Positions 1 through 6,280 are shown, numbered from the stretch's first letter. The stretch is DNA of 8,511 nt from an uncultured Clostridium sp. (GCF_910588715.1 NZ_CAJURG010000017.1:1-8511), one strand, 5' to 3'. The notes: a model not told the origin generated them from the sequence alone. Made by a program: numbers and translations.

Positions 1-44
1 TTGCACGCAAGGGGTCAAGGGTTCGAATCCCTTTACCTCCACCA
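1..44 (+). tRNA. tRNA-Ala(UGC), 3' part only
   Basis: This is the 3' portion of a tRNA cut by the window edge. The T stem (17-21 with 29-33) encloses the loop TTCGAAT at 22-28. The acceptor 3' strand is 34-40, the discriminator A is 41 and an encoded CCA is 42-44. Counting back through the five-base variable loop (12-16) and the anticodon stem (7-11) puts the anticodon TGC at 2-4, which reads alanine codons. The 5' half (acceptor, D arm) lies outside. In clostridia such genes are often part of rRNA operons or tRNA clusters; that context is inferred, as it is not visible here. Confidence 0.9.
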
Positions 45-80
45 AAAGCTACGATTTATTATCGTAGCTTTTTATTTTTA
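45..80 (+). terminator. Intrinsic terminator after tRNA-Ala
   Basis: The arms AAAGCTACGAT (45-55) and ATCGTAGCTTT (61-71) pair perfectly over 11 bp around the loop TTATT, followed by a T-rich tail (69-79). The stem starts on the base after the tRNA CCA, so it ends the stable-RNA transcript immediately. Confidence 0.9.
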
Positions 81-226
81 CAATTTATTTAATAAGAAGT
101 TAGAATCGTTCCTTTATATAATTTATTTTATTAAAAGAGGGATTTTTTTATTTATAAAAAAATAGCAATTAATACAAATTATAAAAAAATATGTCGTAAA
201 ATAAATTTAAATTTATTATTGTTTTT

Positions 227-270
227 TTGTTATCATTCTAATAAAGTATTATATAATAGTATTATATAAT
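227..270 (+). promoter_or_regulatory. Possible promoter with duplicated -10 element
   Basis: A 13-base unit, AGTATTATATAAT, occurs twice head to tail (245-257 and 258-270). Each copy ends in the -10 consensus TATAAT (252-257, 265-270). A weak -35-like TTGTTA lies at 227-232, 19 bases before the first -10. The element sits 67 bases before the small gene at 337 and would drive it and possibly the two genes beyond. The repeat is seen directly; promoter function is inferred and is less certain in such AT-rich DNA. Confidence 0.4.
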
Positions 271-336
271 TTTTAAAAGTAGGATTGTTTAAAATTTTGT
301 TGAGTATTATTACCATATAAGAGTGGGAGTGGTTGT

Positions 337-486
337 GTGGAAAGAAAAATAAACTTAGAAGAAAAAATTATTCAGTTAAAGCTGGAAAAGAGAGAGTTAG
401 TTTTAGCTGGTAAAAGTACAAACAAAATAGATGAAGAAATCAACAATATAAAAAATGAGTTAGATAAGTTATCTATAGTAAAATAA
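337..486 (+). CDS. Small charged helical protein, distantly Spo0E-like
   Basis: A 49-residue frame starts with GTG at 337, preceded by GGGAG (325-329) at 7 bases, and ends with TAA at 484-486. The product is highly charged (many Lys and Glu) and has the layout of two amphipathic helices, about residues 6-24 and 30-46, joined by a short Ala-Gly-Lys-Ser-Thr turn. That helical-hairpin shape and the Glu-Leu-Asp at 41-43 recall the small Spo0E-type aspartyl phosphatases that dephosphorylate Spo0A~P in spore formers. However, the family signature Ser-Gln-x-Leu-Asp is not intact: Lys39-Asn40 replace Ser-Gln. The coding call rests on the ribosome binding site, the uninterrupted frame and the protein-like composition. 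The family assignment is only a suggestion. It could equally be an unrelated short coiled-coil protein. It lies 95 bases upstream of the zinc-ribbon gene, in the same direction. Confidence 0.6.
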   Translation: MERKINLEEKIIQLKLEKRELVLAGKSTNKIDEEINNIKNELDKLSIVK

Positions 487-581
487 TTTTTTAAAGATAA
501 TCTTTAAGCATATTATATAAAAATATATCATAATAATTTTTGAGGGAATTATATTTCTATTTAATATAGGAGGGAATATTT

Positions 582-1025
582 ATGATAAGGACAGTGGTAT
601 GCGAAAAGGAAGGTTGTTCAGGAAATACTTTTTTTATAGAAACTAAAGAAAATAATTTATCTCTAACATGTACAAATTGTAAATGCAAATATGAATTTGA
701 TATAAGTTATTATGATTTTATTATATTATCTAATTGTTCAAAATGTAATAATGATACTTTTAAGGTTTTCAGAGATACAGAAAAAGAAGGAATATATGCT
801 AAGTGTGTAGAATGTGGGTCAACACCAGAAAAAATATTTATAGATTCAGATGGAATTCAGGTATCATATGAGGCTAAGTTATTAAATGATATAAAAGAGC
901 TTATGTACTTATTAGAGCAAAGGATATGCAATTTAGAGGTAAAATTGCAGGACCTAGAAAGTAGTCAAGGTATATTGGAAGAATCATTAGCTTATATAAA
1001 TAGATATTTAGTTGAAAAAAATTAA
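582..1025 (+). CDS. Double zinc-ribbon protein with C-terminal coiled coil
   Basis: A 147-residue protein of unknown function, starting at ATG 582 behind AGGAGGG (568-574) at a 7-base spacing. Two consecutive Cys4 knuckle pairs are visible. The first is Cys7/Cys12 (C-x4-C) with Cys30/Cys33 (plus an extra Cys35); the second is Cys52/Cys55 with Cys75/Cys78. Each should hold one zinc ion in a zinc-ribbon fold. Residues about 95-145 are rich in Leu, Glu and Lys with heptad-like spacing, suggesting a helical coiled coil for self-association. There is no signal peptide or membrane segment, so it is probably cytoplasmic. Tandem zinc ribbons commonly bind nucleic acid or protein partners, but no catalytic motif is present and I do not recognise a named family. 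It is 29 bases upstream of the VanZ-like gene, so co-transcription is likely. Confidence 0.85.
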   Translation: MIRTVVCEKEGCSGNTFFIETKENNLSLTCTNCKCKYEFDISYYDFIILSNCSKCNNDTFKVFRDTEKEGIYAKCVECGSTPEKIFIDSDGIQVSYEAKLLNDIKELMYLLEQRICNLEVKLQDLESSQGILEESLAYINRYLVEKN

Positions 1026-1054
1026 ATATATTATTAGATAAATAGAAGGAGAAG

Positions 1055-1504
1055 ATGATGAAAAACAAAAGATTTGTAATTAACTTAGGATTATTAGTAT
1101 CATGGATGATATTAATATTTTATATGTCAAATCAACCTGCAGATATTTCAAATAAACAAAGTGATTTAATAATAAAATTATTTTATTATATTGGAATTGA
1201 CTTAAATAGTTCCTTAGGTGAAATTACTTCTTTTGTTATTCGCAAAGCAGCTCATTTTACAGAATATTTTATATTATATTGTCTTACTATTAATGTTTTA
1301 AAATTTTATTTTAATATAAAAAAGGCAGCGATTTATAGTTTACTTATTGTATTAGGATATGCAATTAGTGATGAAATTCATCAATATTTTATACCAGGAA
1401 GAGATATGGCTATTAGAGATGTTATAATAGATTTTTCTGGGGGGATTTTAGGATTTATAATTAATATAATTATTTACAAAATTAAATTTATTAGAAGAAG
1501 TTAA
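1055..1504 (+). CDS. VanZ family membrane protein
   Basis: A 149-residue polytopic membrane protein of the VanZ-like family. The first hydrophobic helix (about 7-24) runs into the family signature Ser-Asn-Gln-Pro (25-28). A conserved Arg-Lys-x-x-His-Phe-x-Glu-Tyr block follows (63-71), then Asp-Glu-Ile-His-Gln (106-110), and finally Gly-Arg-Asp...Arg-Asp-Val...Asp-Phe-x-Gly-Gly (115-130) leading into the last helix. About four membrane segments fit. VanZ gives low-level teicoplanin resistance in Tn1546, and genomic homologues are widespread in Firmicutes with mostly unknown roles in the envelope, so no resistance function should be assumed. AAGGAG (1046-1051) lies only 3 bases from ATG 1055 but 6 bases from the adjacent ATG at 1058, so translation may begin one codon later. 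It is the last gene before the terminator at 1603. Confidence 0.9.
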   Translation: MMKNKRFVINLGLLVSWMILIFYMSNQPADISNKQSDLIIKLFYYIGIDLNSSLGEITSFVIRKAAHFTEYFILYCLTINVLKFYFNIKKAAIYSLLIVLGYAISDEIHQYFIPGRDMAIRDVIIDFSGGILGFIINIIIYKIKFIRRS

Positions 1505-1602
1505 TTGTGGGTATTAAATAAAATGAGGGACAAGTTTTAAACATATAAATTACAAAATGATATAAGGAAATTAAATAATAAAAGAATATGGGTTTAAATT
1601 AT

Positions 1603-1655
1603 TAAGACTTATACTAAAGATTAAATATTTTAGTATGAGTCTTATTTTTTTTTAT
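1603..1655 (+). terminator. Strong intrinsic terminator after the VanZ-like gene
   Basis: A 16-bp stem pairs 1603-1618 with 1629-1644, with a single G-U wobble. The loop is about 10 bases, and an unbroken run of T follows at 1645-1652. It lies about 100 bases after the VanZ-like stop codon and closes that transcription unit. Confidence 0.9.
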
Positions 1656-1659
1656 TTTT

Positions 1660-1910
1660 ATAATAAAATGTAGTCTATTTTAAGCAGTTTAATAATTATG
1701 AAAACCTTATTTAACAAATTATATATAAGTTAGAATAAAATAATATCTTATATGGTTAAACTATAATTAATTGGAATAATTTTAGAGAATATAGAAATCT
1801 AAGATTAAAGGGATAAAATGAATTGTACTATTTAGAAGTAAAGGTTCATAAAGATTAAGTATAAATTTTAAATAATATTATCAATAAAATAACAATAGTT
1901 AAACTATATA
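1660..1910. other. AT-rich non-coding stretch before the EF-G-like gene
   Basis: I see no reading frame with a start and ribosome binding site on either strand here. An 11-base direct repeat, GTTAAACTATA, occurs at 1755-1765 and 1898-1908. The first copy overlaps a TATAAT (1762-1767) that lacks a clear -35. The promoter of the EF-G-like gene presumably lies in this stretch, but I cannot place it with confidence. Confidence 0.5.
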
Positions 1911-1913
1911 AAG

Positions 1914-1961
1914 AAAGGTGGGTGAATGATAATACTAAATAGTATTATCGTAACATTATGA
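1914..1961 (+). promoter_or_regulatory. EF-G-like gene leader: hairpin and 11-codon leader frame
   Basis: The only Shine-Dalgarno-like sequence before the EF-G-like ATG (1958) is AAAGGTGG at 1914-1921, too far upstream (36 bases) to serve it directly. It is well placed for ATG 1926, which opens an 11-codon frame (MIILNSIIVTL). The TGA of that frame (1959-1961) overlaps the EF-G-like start as ATGA, the classic geometry for translational coupling. The same stretch folds as a perfect 9-bp inverted repeat (1929-1937 with 1940-1948; in practice 8 bp with a 4-base loop). If folded, the hairpin would bring the Shine-Dalgarno to about 12 bases from ATG 1958. Either arrangement could control translation. 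The sequence elements are direct observations; their use is inference. Confidence 0.5.
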
Positions 1962-4045
1962 AAGACTATAATTATAAAAAACTTAGAAATGTAGGATTGA
2001 TAGGTCATGGAGCAACAGGGAAAACTTCTTTAGTAGAAGCTTTATTATTTTATACAAATAATACCGACAGATTAGGAAAAGTTGAAGATGGAAATACAGT
2101 TATGGATTATGAACAAGAAGAAAAGAAAAGAGGAATATCTTTATCAACGTCAGTTGCTTCATTTGAAGAAAAGGATACTAAAATTAATATAGTTGATATG
2201 CCTGGATATTTTGATTTTCAAGGAGAAATGTATCAAGGAATGAGAGCTGTAGATATAGCTACCATAGTAGTATGTGCTGTATCAGGAGTTCAAGTGGGAA
2301 CTGAAAAGGCTTGGGATTATTGTGAAAAGATAAAATTACCAAGAGCATTTTTTATAAACAAAATGGATAGAGAAAACGCTGATTTTGATAAAACATTAGA
2401 AGCTATGAAAAACAGTTTTGGAATGAGTATTGTTCCTATTCAATACCCTATAGGAAAAGAAAGTGATTTTAGTGGGATAATCGATGTTATATCTAAAACA
2501 GCAGTAAAATATAATTCAAAAACATCTAAAGCAGAGCCAGTAGATATACCAGCTGATTTAGTTGATAAGGTTGAAGAATGTAAGCAAATGATAATGGAAG
2601 CAGTTGCTGAAACAGACGAAGAATTATTGGATAAGTACTTAAATGATGGAGAACTATGTGATGAAGATATTTATTCAGGATTAATAAAAGGATGTGCACA
2701 AGGTGAAATAGCTCCTGTATTATGTGGTAGTGCTTCAAAAGTAATAGGAATAAAATCTATGATTGATAGTATAATTAATTGTTTTCCATCACCAGAACAT
2801 GCACTTCCTCAAAAGGCAAAAAATTTAAGTAAAAATGAAGATGTTTTCATAAATGTAGATGAAAATAAACCATTTTCAGCTTTAGTATTTAAAACTATTG
2901 CAGATCCATTTGTAGGAAAGATTTCCTTGTTTAAAGTTATAACAGGAAAGGTAGATGGAGAATTAACTGTATTAAATCCAAATAAAGAAAAACAAGAAAA
3001 ATTAAATCATTTATTTTTTATGAAAGGTAAAAATCAAACTCAAACTCAAAAGATAGTTGCAGGAGATATTGGGGCAGTTTCTAAATTGCAATATACAGCA
3101 ACAGGCGATACATTATGTAGTGAAGAATTTAAAGTAATCTATGATAAGATAAATTTACCTAATGCAGTAATGCCTATGGCAATATTACCTAAAGCAAAAG
3201 GTGATGAAGAAAAAATATCATTGTCATTATCTAAGTTAATGGAAGAAGATCCTGTATTTAAAATAGAAAGAGATGTTGAAAATGCAGAAACTATAATTTG
3301 GGGATTAGGAGAAACCCATTTAGAAGTTATTGCTAGTAGAATAAAGAGTAAATTTGGAGCAGATGTTATTTTACAAGAACCTAAGGTACCATATAGAGAG
3401 ACTATTAAAGGAACTTCAGATGTACAAGGAAAACATAAGAAACAATCTGGAGGACATGGACAATATGGTGATGTAAAAATAAAATTCGAGTCAAGACAAG
3501 ATGGAGAGTTAGATTTAGAATTTGTCGATAAGGTTGTTGGTGGTGCTGTTCCAAGAAACTTTATTCCAGCAGTAGAAAAGGGATTAAGAGATTGTATATC
3601 AAGTGGTGTTTTAGCTGGATATCCAGTTGTGGGATTGAAGGCAACATTATATGATGGATCTTATCATCCAGTAGATTCATCAGAAATGGCATTTAAGGTT
3701 GCTGCTTCTCTTGCATATAAAAAGGGGTTAGAGGCTGCTAAGCCAATTTTACTTGAGCCAATAATGGATGTTAAAATTTTGGTTCCTGATAATTATATGG
3801 GAGATGTAATGGGAGATGTAAACAAAAGAAGAGGAAGAGTTATAGGAATGGAACCTGAAGGAAAACTTCAAAAAATTATTGCAGAAATTCCAATGGCAGA
3901 AATGTTTAGTTATGCTACAGATTTAAGATCAATGACACAAGCTAGGGGTAATTTTACTAGTGAATTTTTAAGATATGATGAAGTTCCAGCTAATGAGGTT
4001 GGAAAGATTTTAGATGATGTTAAAAACTTGAGAGAAGAGGCATAG
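1958..4045 (+). CDS. fusA: Elongation factor G-like translational GTPase (EF-G-2 type)
   Basis: A full-length 695-residue EF-G-family GTPase, the usual size. The GTP-binding domain shows G1 Gly-His-Gly-Ala-Thr-Gly-Lys-Thr-Ser (16-24), the switch I segment Arg-Gly-Ile-Ser (58-61), G3 Asp-Met-Pro-Gly-Tyr (80-84), G4 Asn-Lys-Met-Asp (134-137) and G5 Gly-Ser-Ala-Ser (257-260). Domains II to V follow, including the domain IV block Ser-Gly-Gly-His-Gly-Gln-Tyr-Gly-Asp (about 497-505). Canonical EF-G has GHxDAGKT and DTPGH. The changed G1, and Tyr84 in place of the catalytic His, place this in the EF-G-2/FusA2-like branch known from Thermus thermophilus. The gene stands alone rather than between rpsG and tuf, so it is probably a paralogue of the main translocase. 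Such paralogues bind ribosomes, but their physiological role is poorly settled. The in-frame stop at 1940-1942 forbids a start much upstream of ATG 1958. See the leader entry for its unusual start context. Confidence 0.93.
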   Translation: MKDYNYKKLRNVGLIGHGATGKTSLVEALLFYTNNTDRLGKVEDGNTVMDYEQEEKKRGISLSTSVASFEEKDTKINIVDMPGYFDFQGEMYQGMRAVDIATIVVCAVSGVQVGTEKAWDYCEKIKLPRAFFINKMDRENADFDKTLEAMKNSFGMSIVPIQYPIGKESDFSGIIDVISKTAVKYNSKTSKAEPVDIPADLVDKVEECKQMIMEAVAETDEELLDKYLNDGELCDEDIYSGLIKGCAQGEIAPVLCGSASKVIGIKSMIDSIINCFPSPEHALPQKAKNLSKNEDVFINVDENKPFSALVFKTIADPFVGKISLFKVITGKVDGELTVLNPNKEKQEKLNHLFFMKGKNQTQTQKIVAGDIGAVSKLQYTATGDTLCSEEFKVIYDKINLPNAVMPMAILPKAKGDEEKISLSLSKLMEEDPVFKIERDVENAETIIWGLGETHLEVIASRIKSKFGADVILQEPKVPYRETIKGTSDVQGKHKKQSGGHGQYGDVKIKFESRQDGELDLEFVDKVVGGAVPRNFIPAVEKGLRDCISSGVLAGYPVVGLKATLYDGSYHPVDSSEMAFKVAASLAYKKGLEAAKPILLEPIMDVKILVPDNYMGDVMGDVNKRRGRVIGMEPEGKLQKIIAEIPMAEMFSYATDLRSMTQARGNFTSEFLRYDEVPANEVGKILDDVKNLREEA

Positions 4046-4096
4046 AAATAATATTTAGTATATTCATTAATTATTTATTATTATAAATAGAAAATA

Positions 4097-4139
4097 AATG
4101 AATAATAAGAGAGTTATTATATCTCTCTTATTATTCATT
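4097..4139. terminator. 17-bp hairpin after the EF-G-like gene, possible terminator
   Basis: 4097-4113 and 4123-4139 pair perfectly over 17 bp around a 9-base loop, about 50 bases after the EF-G-like stop. There is no T run directly after the stem on the + strand (CATTAATAAC follows), so it is not a textbook terminator. It may instead protect the mRNA 3' end or act together with the palindrome that begins inside its 3' arm. Confidence 0.55.
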
Positions 4140-4161
4140 AATAACTTTAAAGTTATTAATG
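4136..4161. repeat. 26-bp perfect palindrome overlapping the hairpin
   Basis: CATTAATAACTTT (4136-4148) is followed directly by its reverse complement AAAGTTATTAATG (4149-4161). The palindrome shares its first four bases with the 3' arm of the preceding hairpin, so in RNA the two full stems cannot both form. It has no central loop, so it is more likely a DNA palindrome or protein site than a terminator. Confidence 0.6.
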
Positions 4162-4291
4162 GACATGTACTATTATGATTAAATAAAATTTTAATTATAT
4201 ATTGAATAAAATATAAATATTTACATAAAATAATGATAGTTAGGAGGAAATTTTAATTTACGGGGGAAAAACTATAATAGGAGGGTAAAAA

Positions 4292-4528
4292 ATGCCAGAC
4301 TATAAGATGGACATAAGAGGTAAATTAGGATTAAGTGAATATAGTGACATTCATGATTATATGGGAATAGTAGATAAAAATGATAATTTTACTATAACAT
4401 TAGATAATTCTAATAGAAATCATATAAATATAATTACCTCTATGTTAAGAGAAAGTAATTTTTCTATATTAGAAGAAGGAATAACTAATTCGGGGGATTA
4501 TTATATTAGTGCTAATAAATATAAATAA
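4292..4528 (+). CDS. Small conserved-looking hypothetical protein
   Basis: A 78-residue protein I do not recognise. ATG 4292 follows an excellent AGGAGGG (4279-4285) at 6 bases, and a terminator begins at the stop codon, so this is a well-supported independent gene. The product has no signal peptide, membrane segment or Cys motif. It is acidic to neutral and mixes short strand-like segments (Phe-Thr-Ile-Thr-Leu at about 33-37, Tyr-Tyr-Ile-Ser near the end) with a helix around 43-55. This suggests a small soluble alpha/beta fold. A second, unused-looking Shine-Dalgarno (AGGAGG, 4242-4247) lies about 45 bases upstream in the leader with no ATG, GTG or TTG at a suitable distance. No function can be assigned from sequence or neighbours. 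Confidence 0.8.
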   Translation: MPDYKMDIRGKLGLSEYSDIHDYMGIVDKNDNFTITLDNSNRNHINIITSMLRESNFSILEEGITNSGDYYISANKYK

Positions 4529-4566
4529 AAAATCTCTAAGGTTTTTTTACTTTAGAGATTTTTATT
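4528..4566 (+). terminator. Intrinsic terminator after the 78-residue gene
   Basis: The arms 4528-4539 (AAAAATCTCTAA) and 4552-4563 (TTAGAGATTTTT) pair over 12 bp around a T-rich loop. The T-rich 3' arm runs into TTTATTTG. The stem starts on the last base of the stop codon. Confidence 0.85.
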
Positions 4567-4614
4567 TGTAATATCAATTAAGGAAATTATATGTAAATAT
4601 TAAAATAAATAATG

Positions 4615-4620
4615 TATAAT
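4615..4620 (+). promoter_or_regulatory. Likely -10 box for pncC
   Basis: TATAAT at 4615-4620 lies 31 bases before the start ATG, after the upstream terminator. The position 17 bases upstream holds only a weak -35 (TGTAAA, 4592-4597). It implies a short leader of about 25 bases. Confidence 0.4.
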
Positions 4621-4651
4621 TATTAACAAGATTTAAATAGAGGTGAAGTAA

Positions 4652-5161
4652 ATGCAAGAGGATATAATTAGTAATAATAAAATAGAATATATTTTAGGTG
4701 AGATATTATGCAATAATAATTTAACTATTTCAACAGCAGAATCATGTACTGGTGGAATGATTGCAGCTAAATTAATTGCATATCCTGGTATATCTTCATC
4801 ATTTATAGAAGGGGTAGTTACTTATTCCAATGAGGCTAAAATAAGAAGACTTGGCGTTAAAAAAGAAACATTGGATATTTATGGAGCGGTAAGTCAAGAA
4901 ACTGCTAAGGAAATGGCTGAAGGTATAGCAAGGGAGAGTAACTCAAATGTATCAATAGCTACTACAGGAATAGCTGGACCTGGTGGAGGTACAAGTAAAA
5001 AACCAGTAGGATTAGTTTATATAGCTGTACATTTAAATAATAAGACAATTATTGAAAAGTGTAACTTTAATGGAGATAGAGAATATGTAAGGACATACGC
5101 AACTAACTATGCTTTACAAATGTTTAAGAGAGAACTTGAAAATGCTGGCTATAGATTTTAA
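4652..5161 (+). CDS. pncC: Nicotinamide-nucleotide amidohydrolase PncC (CinA C-terminal type)
   Basis: This 169-residue protein is the stand-alone form of the CinA C-terminal domain. It deamidates NMN to nicotinic acid mononucleotide plus ammonia in the cytoplasm, recycling the NMN made by NAD-consuming reactions such as bacterial DNA ligase into NAD synthesis. Visible family motifs are Ser-Thr-Ala-Glu-Ser-Cys-Thr-Gly-Gly (27-35), with Ser31 as the expected nucleophile, and Val-Thr-Tyr-Ser-Asn-Glu-Ala-Lys (56-63), with Lys63 as a likely catalytic partner. Also present are Gly-Ala-Val-Ser (78-81), Thr-Thr-Gly-Ile-Ala-Gly-Pro-Gly-Gly (104-112) and Pro-Val-Gly (118-120). Length and motif order fit PncC; the N-terminal molybdopterin-binding-like domain of full CinA is absent and no truncated remnant lies upstream. 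AGAGGTG (4639-4645) sits 6 bases before ATG 4652. It is flanked by terminators, so it is a single-gene unit. Confidence 0.92.
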   Translation: MQEDIISNNKIEYILGEILCNNNLTISTAESCTGGMIAAKLIAYPGISSSFIEGVVTYSNEAKIRRLGVKKETLDIYGAVSQETAKEMAEGIARESNSNVSIATTGIAGPGGGTSKKPVGLVYIAVHLNNKTIIEKCNFNGDREYVRTYATNYALQMFKRELENAGYRF

Positions 5162-5166
5162 AATAA

Positions 5167-5212
5167 AAATAATCCCATTAAAATAATTTTGATATTAATG
5201 GGATTATTTCTG
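5167..5212 (+). terminator. Terminator-like hairpin after pncC
   Basis: AAATAATCCCATTAA (5167-5181) pairs perfectly over 15 bp with 5195-5209 around a 13-base loop. It begins 5 bases after the pncC stop. The 3' arm is T-rich (ATTATTTCTG), but the U run is short, so termination may be incomplete. Confidence 0.75.
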
Positions 5213-5245
5213 TATATAAATAAAATGGGGGAGAGGCGATTAACT

Positions 5246-5264
5246 ATGAAGTTTTAAACTTCAT
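5246..5264. repeat. Inverted repeat upstream of the CPBP protease gene
   Basis: ATGAAGTTT (5246-5254) and AAACTTCAT (5256-5264) are perfect 9-base inverted arms around a single T. The site lies 9 bases before a -35-like TTGTCA (5273-5278) and 63 bases before the CPBP start. This position would suit a dimeric regulator, but no regulator gene is nearby and the role is speculative. Confidence 0.4.
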
Positions 5265-5326
5265 TTATATTATTGTCATTAATATAAATTAATATACATT
5301 AATTAAATAAAAAAAAGGAGAGATAT

Positions 5327-6262
5327 ATGAAAAAGGTATTAAAAGCAAACACATATTTTTTAATAGTTATGTTTTTACAATTATTTTTACCAATACATTT
5401 AATATTTAAATTATTTAACATTACTGATATAAAATTAATGTTATTTATTAGTCATATCGTAATATTTATTTTTCCAGCAATTATATATTTAATTGTGACA
5501 AAGCAATCAGCAAGGGATGTATTGAAATTAAACAAGCTTTATTTTAAAGATATATTGTTAATAATATTATTAGCTTTTGTATGTCAACCAATTATGACAT
5601 TCTTTTCTTTGATTTCACAGTTCTTTTTTGAAAATGAAATTGGAAATTTTGTAACTAATATAGTTGAGTCACCATATATAGTTTTACTTTTACTTATAGC
5701 TGTATTACCTGCTATTACTGAAGAAATTACAATACGTGGAATAGTTTTATCCGGATATGAGGATAAAAATATTTACTTGTCATGTATTATAACAGGATTA
5801 TTATTTGGAATAATGCATTTAGATCCACAACAATTTTTGTATGCAACAGTTTTAGGAGTAATATTAGCATTAGTAGTTAGAATAACCAATTCTATATTTG
5901 CATCTATATTAATGCATTTTTTAATTAATGGAACTTCAATAACATTACAGAAATTATTAAGTTTAGTTACTCAAAGTGATTTAATTGTAGAACAATCAAC
6001 TGAAATTAGTTTAAAGAGTTTGGAAATGCAAGAAAAAGTATTTATGGCTGGTTTTTATGGAATAATAGCTTTAGCATTTGGAATAGTTGTCTATTTCATA
6101 ATTAAAAAATTAGTTGATTTAAATATTAAAAGAGGAGTGGTAAATAAGAGTGAATTTAGTGTTAAATATAATAAAAGCAATGAAAATGTATTTAATATTT
6201 CATTTATATTTATTATAATATTTTATTTATTATATATGATTTTAGGAGTAATAATTAAGTAA
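5327..6262 (+). CDS. CPBP family intramembrane metalloprotease
   Basis: A 311-residue polytopic membrane protein of the CPBP (CAAX protease and bacteriocin-processing, 'Abi') family. All signature elements are present: Glu-Glu-x-x-x-Arg at 132-137 (EEITIR), the Phe-Gly-x-x-His block ending at His164, and His-x-x-x-Asn at 197-201 (HFLIN). These residues hold the catalytic metal and activate water inside the membrane. Several hydrophobic helices precede the motif (about 9-28, 37-58, 76-96, 115-131) and two or more follow (about 238-258 and 290-310). A Lys/Asn-rich hydrophilic stretch (about 262-288) separates the last two. Bacterial members cut membrane proteins or peptides, and some act in bacteriocin maturation or self-immunity. 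No bacteriocin precursor, modification or export gene is adjacent, so the substrate is unknown. AAGGAGA (5316-5321) lies 5 bases before ATG 5327. Confidence 0.9.
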   Translation: MKKVLKANTYFLIVMFLQLFLPIHLIFKLFNITDIKLMLFISHIVIFIFPAIIYLIVTKQSARDVLKLNKLYFKDILLIILLAFVCQPIMTFFSLISQFFFENEIGNFVTNIVESPYIVLLLLIAVLPAITEEITIRGIVLSGYEDKNIYLSCIITGLLFGIMHLDPQQFLYATVLGVILALVVRITNSIFASILMHFLINGTSITLQKLLSLVTQSDLIVEQSTEISLKSLEMQEKVFMAGFYGIIALAFGIVVYFIIKKLVDLNIKRGVVNKSEFSVKYNKSNENVFNISFIFIIIFYLLYMILGVIIK

Positions 6263-6280
6263 ATTTAAAAATAAATAAAT

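Noticed and set aside
1055..1504. VanZ-like gene as a glycopeptide resistance determinant
   Set aside because: No vanR/S/H/A/X/Y genes are present, and chromosomal VanZ-family proteins are common in Firmicutes without resistance.
1755..1908. 11-base direct repeat GTTAAACTATA as a regulator binding pair
   Set aside because: The two copies are 143 bases apart in very AT-rich DNA with no other support, so chance is a fair explanation.
2526..2738. Open frame on the - strand inside the EF-G-like gene
   Set aside because: It lies wholly antisense to a strongly conserved GTPase, is a low-complexity Leu/His/Ile product typical of AT-rich shadow frames, and has no convincing ribosome binding site.
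5327..6262. CPBP protease as part of a bacteriocin or abortive-infection system
   Set aside because: No precursor peptide, modification enzyme, transporter or partner gene is adjacent, and terminators isolate the gene on both sides.
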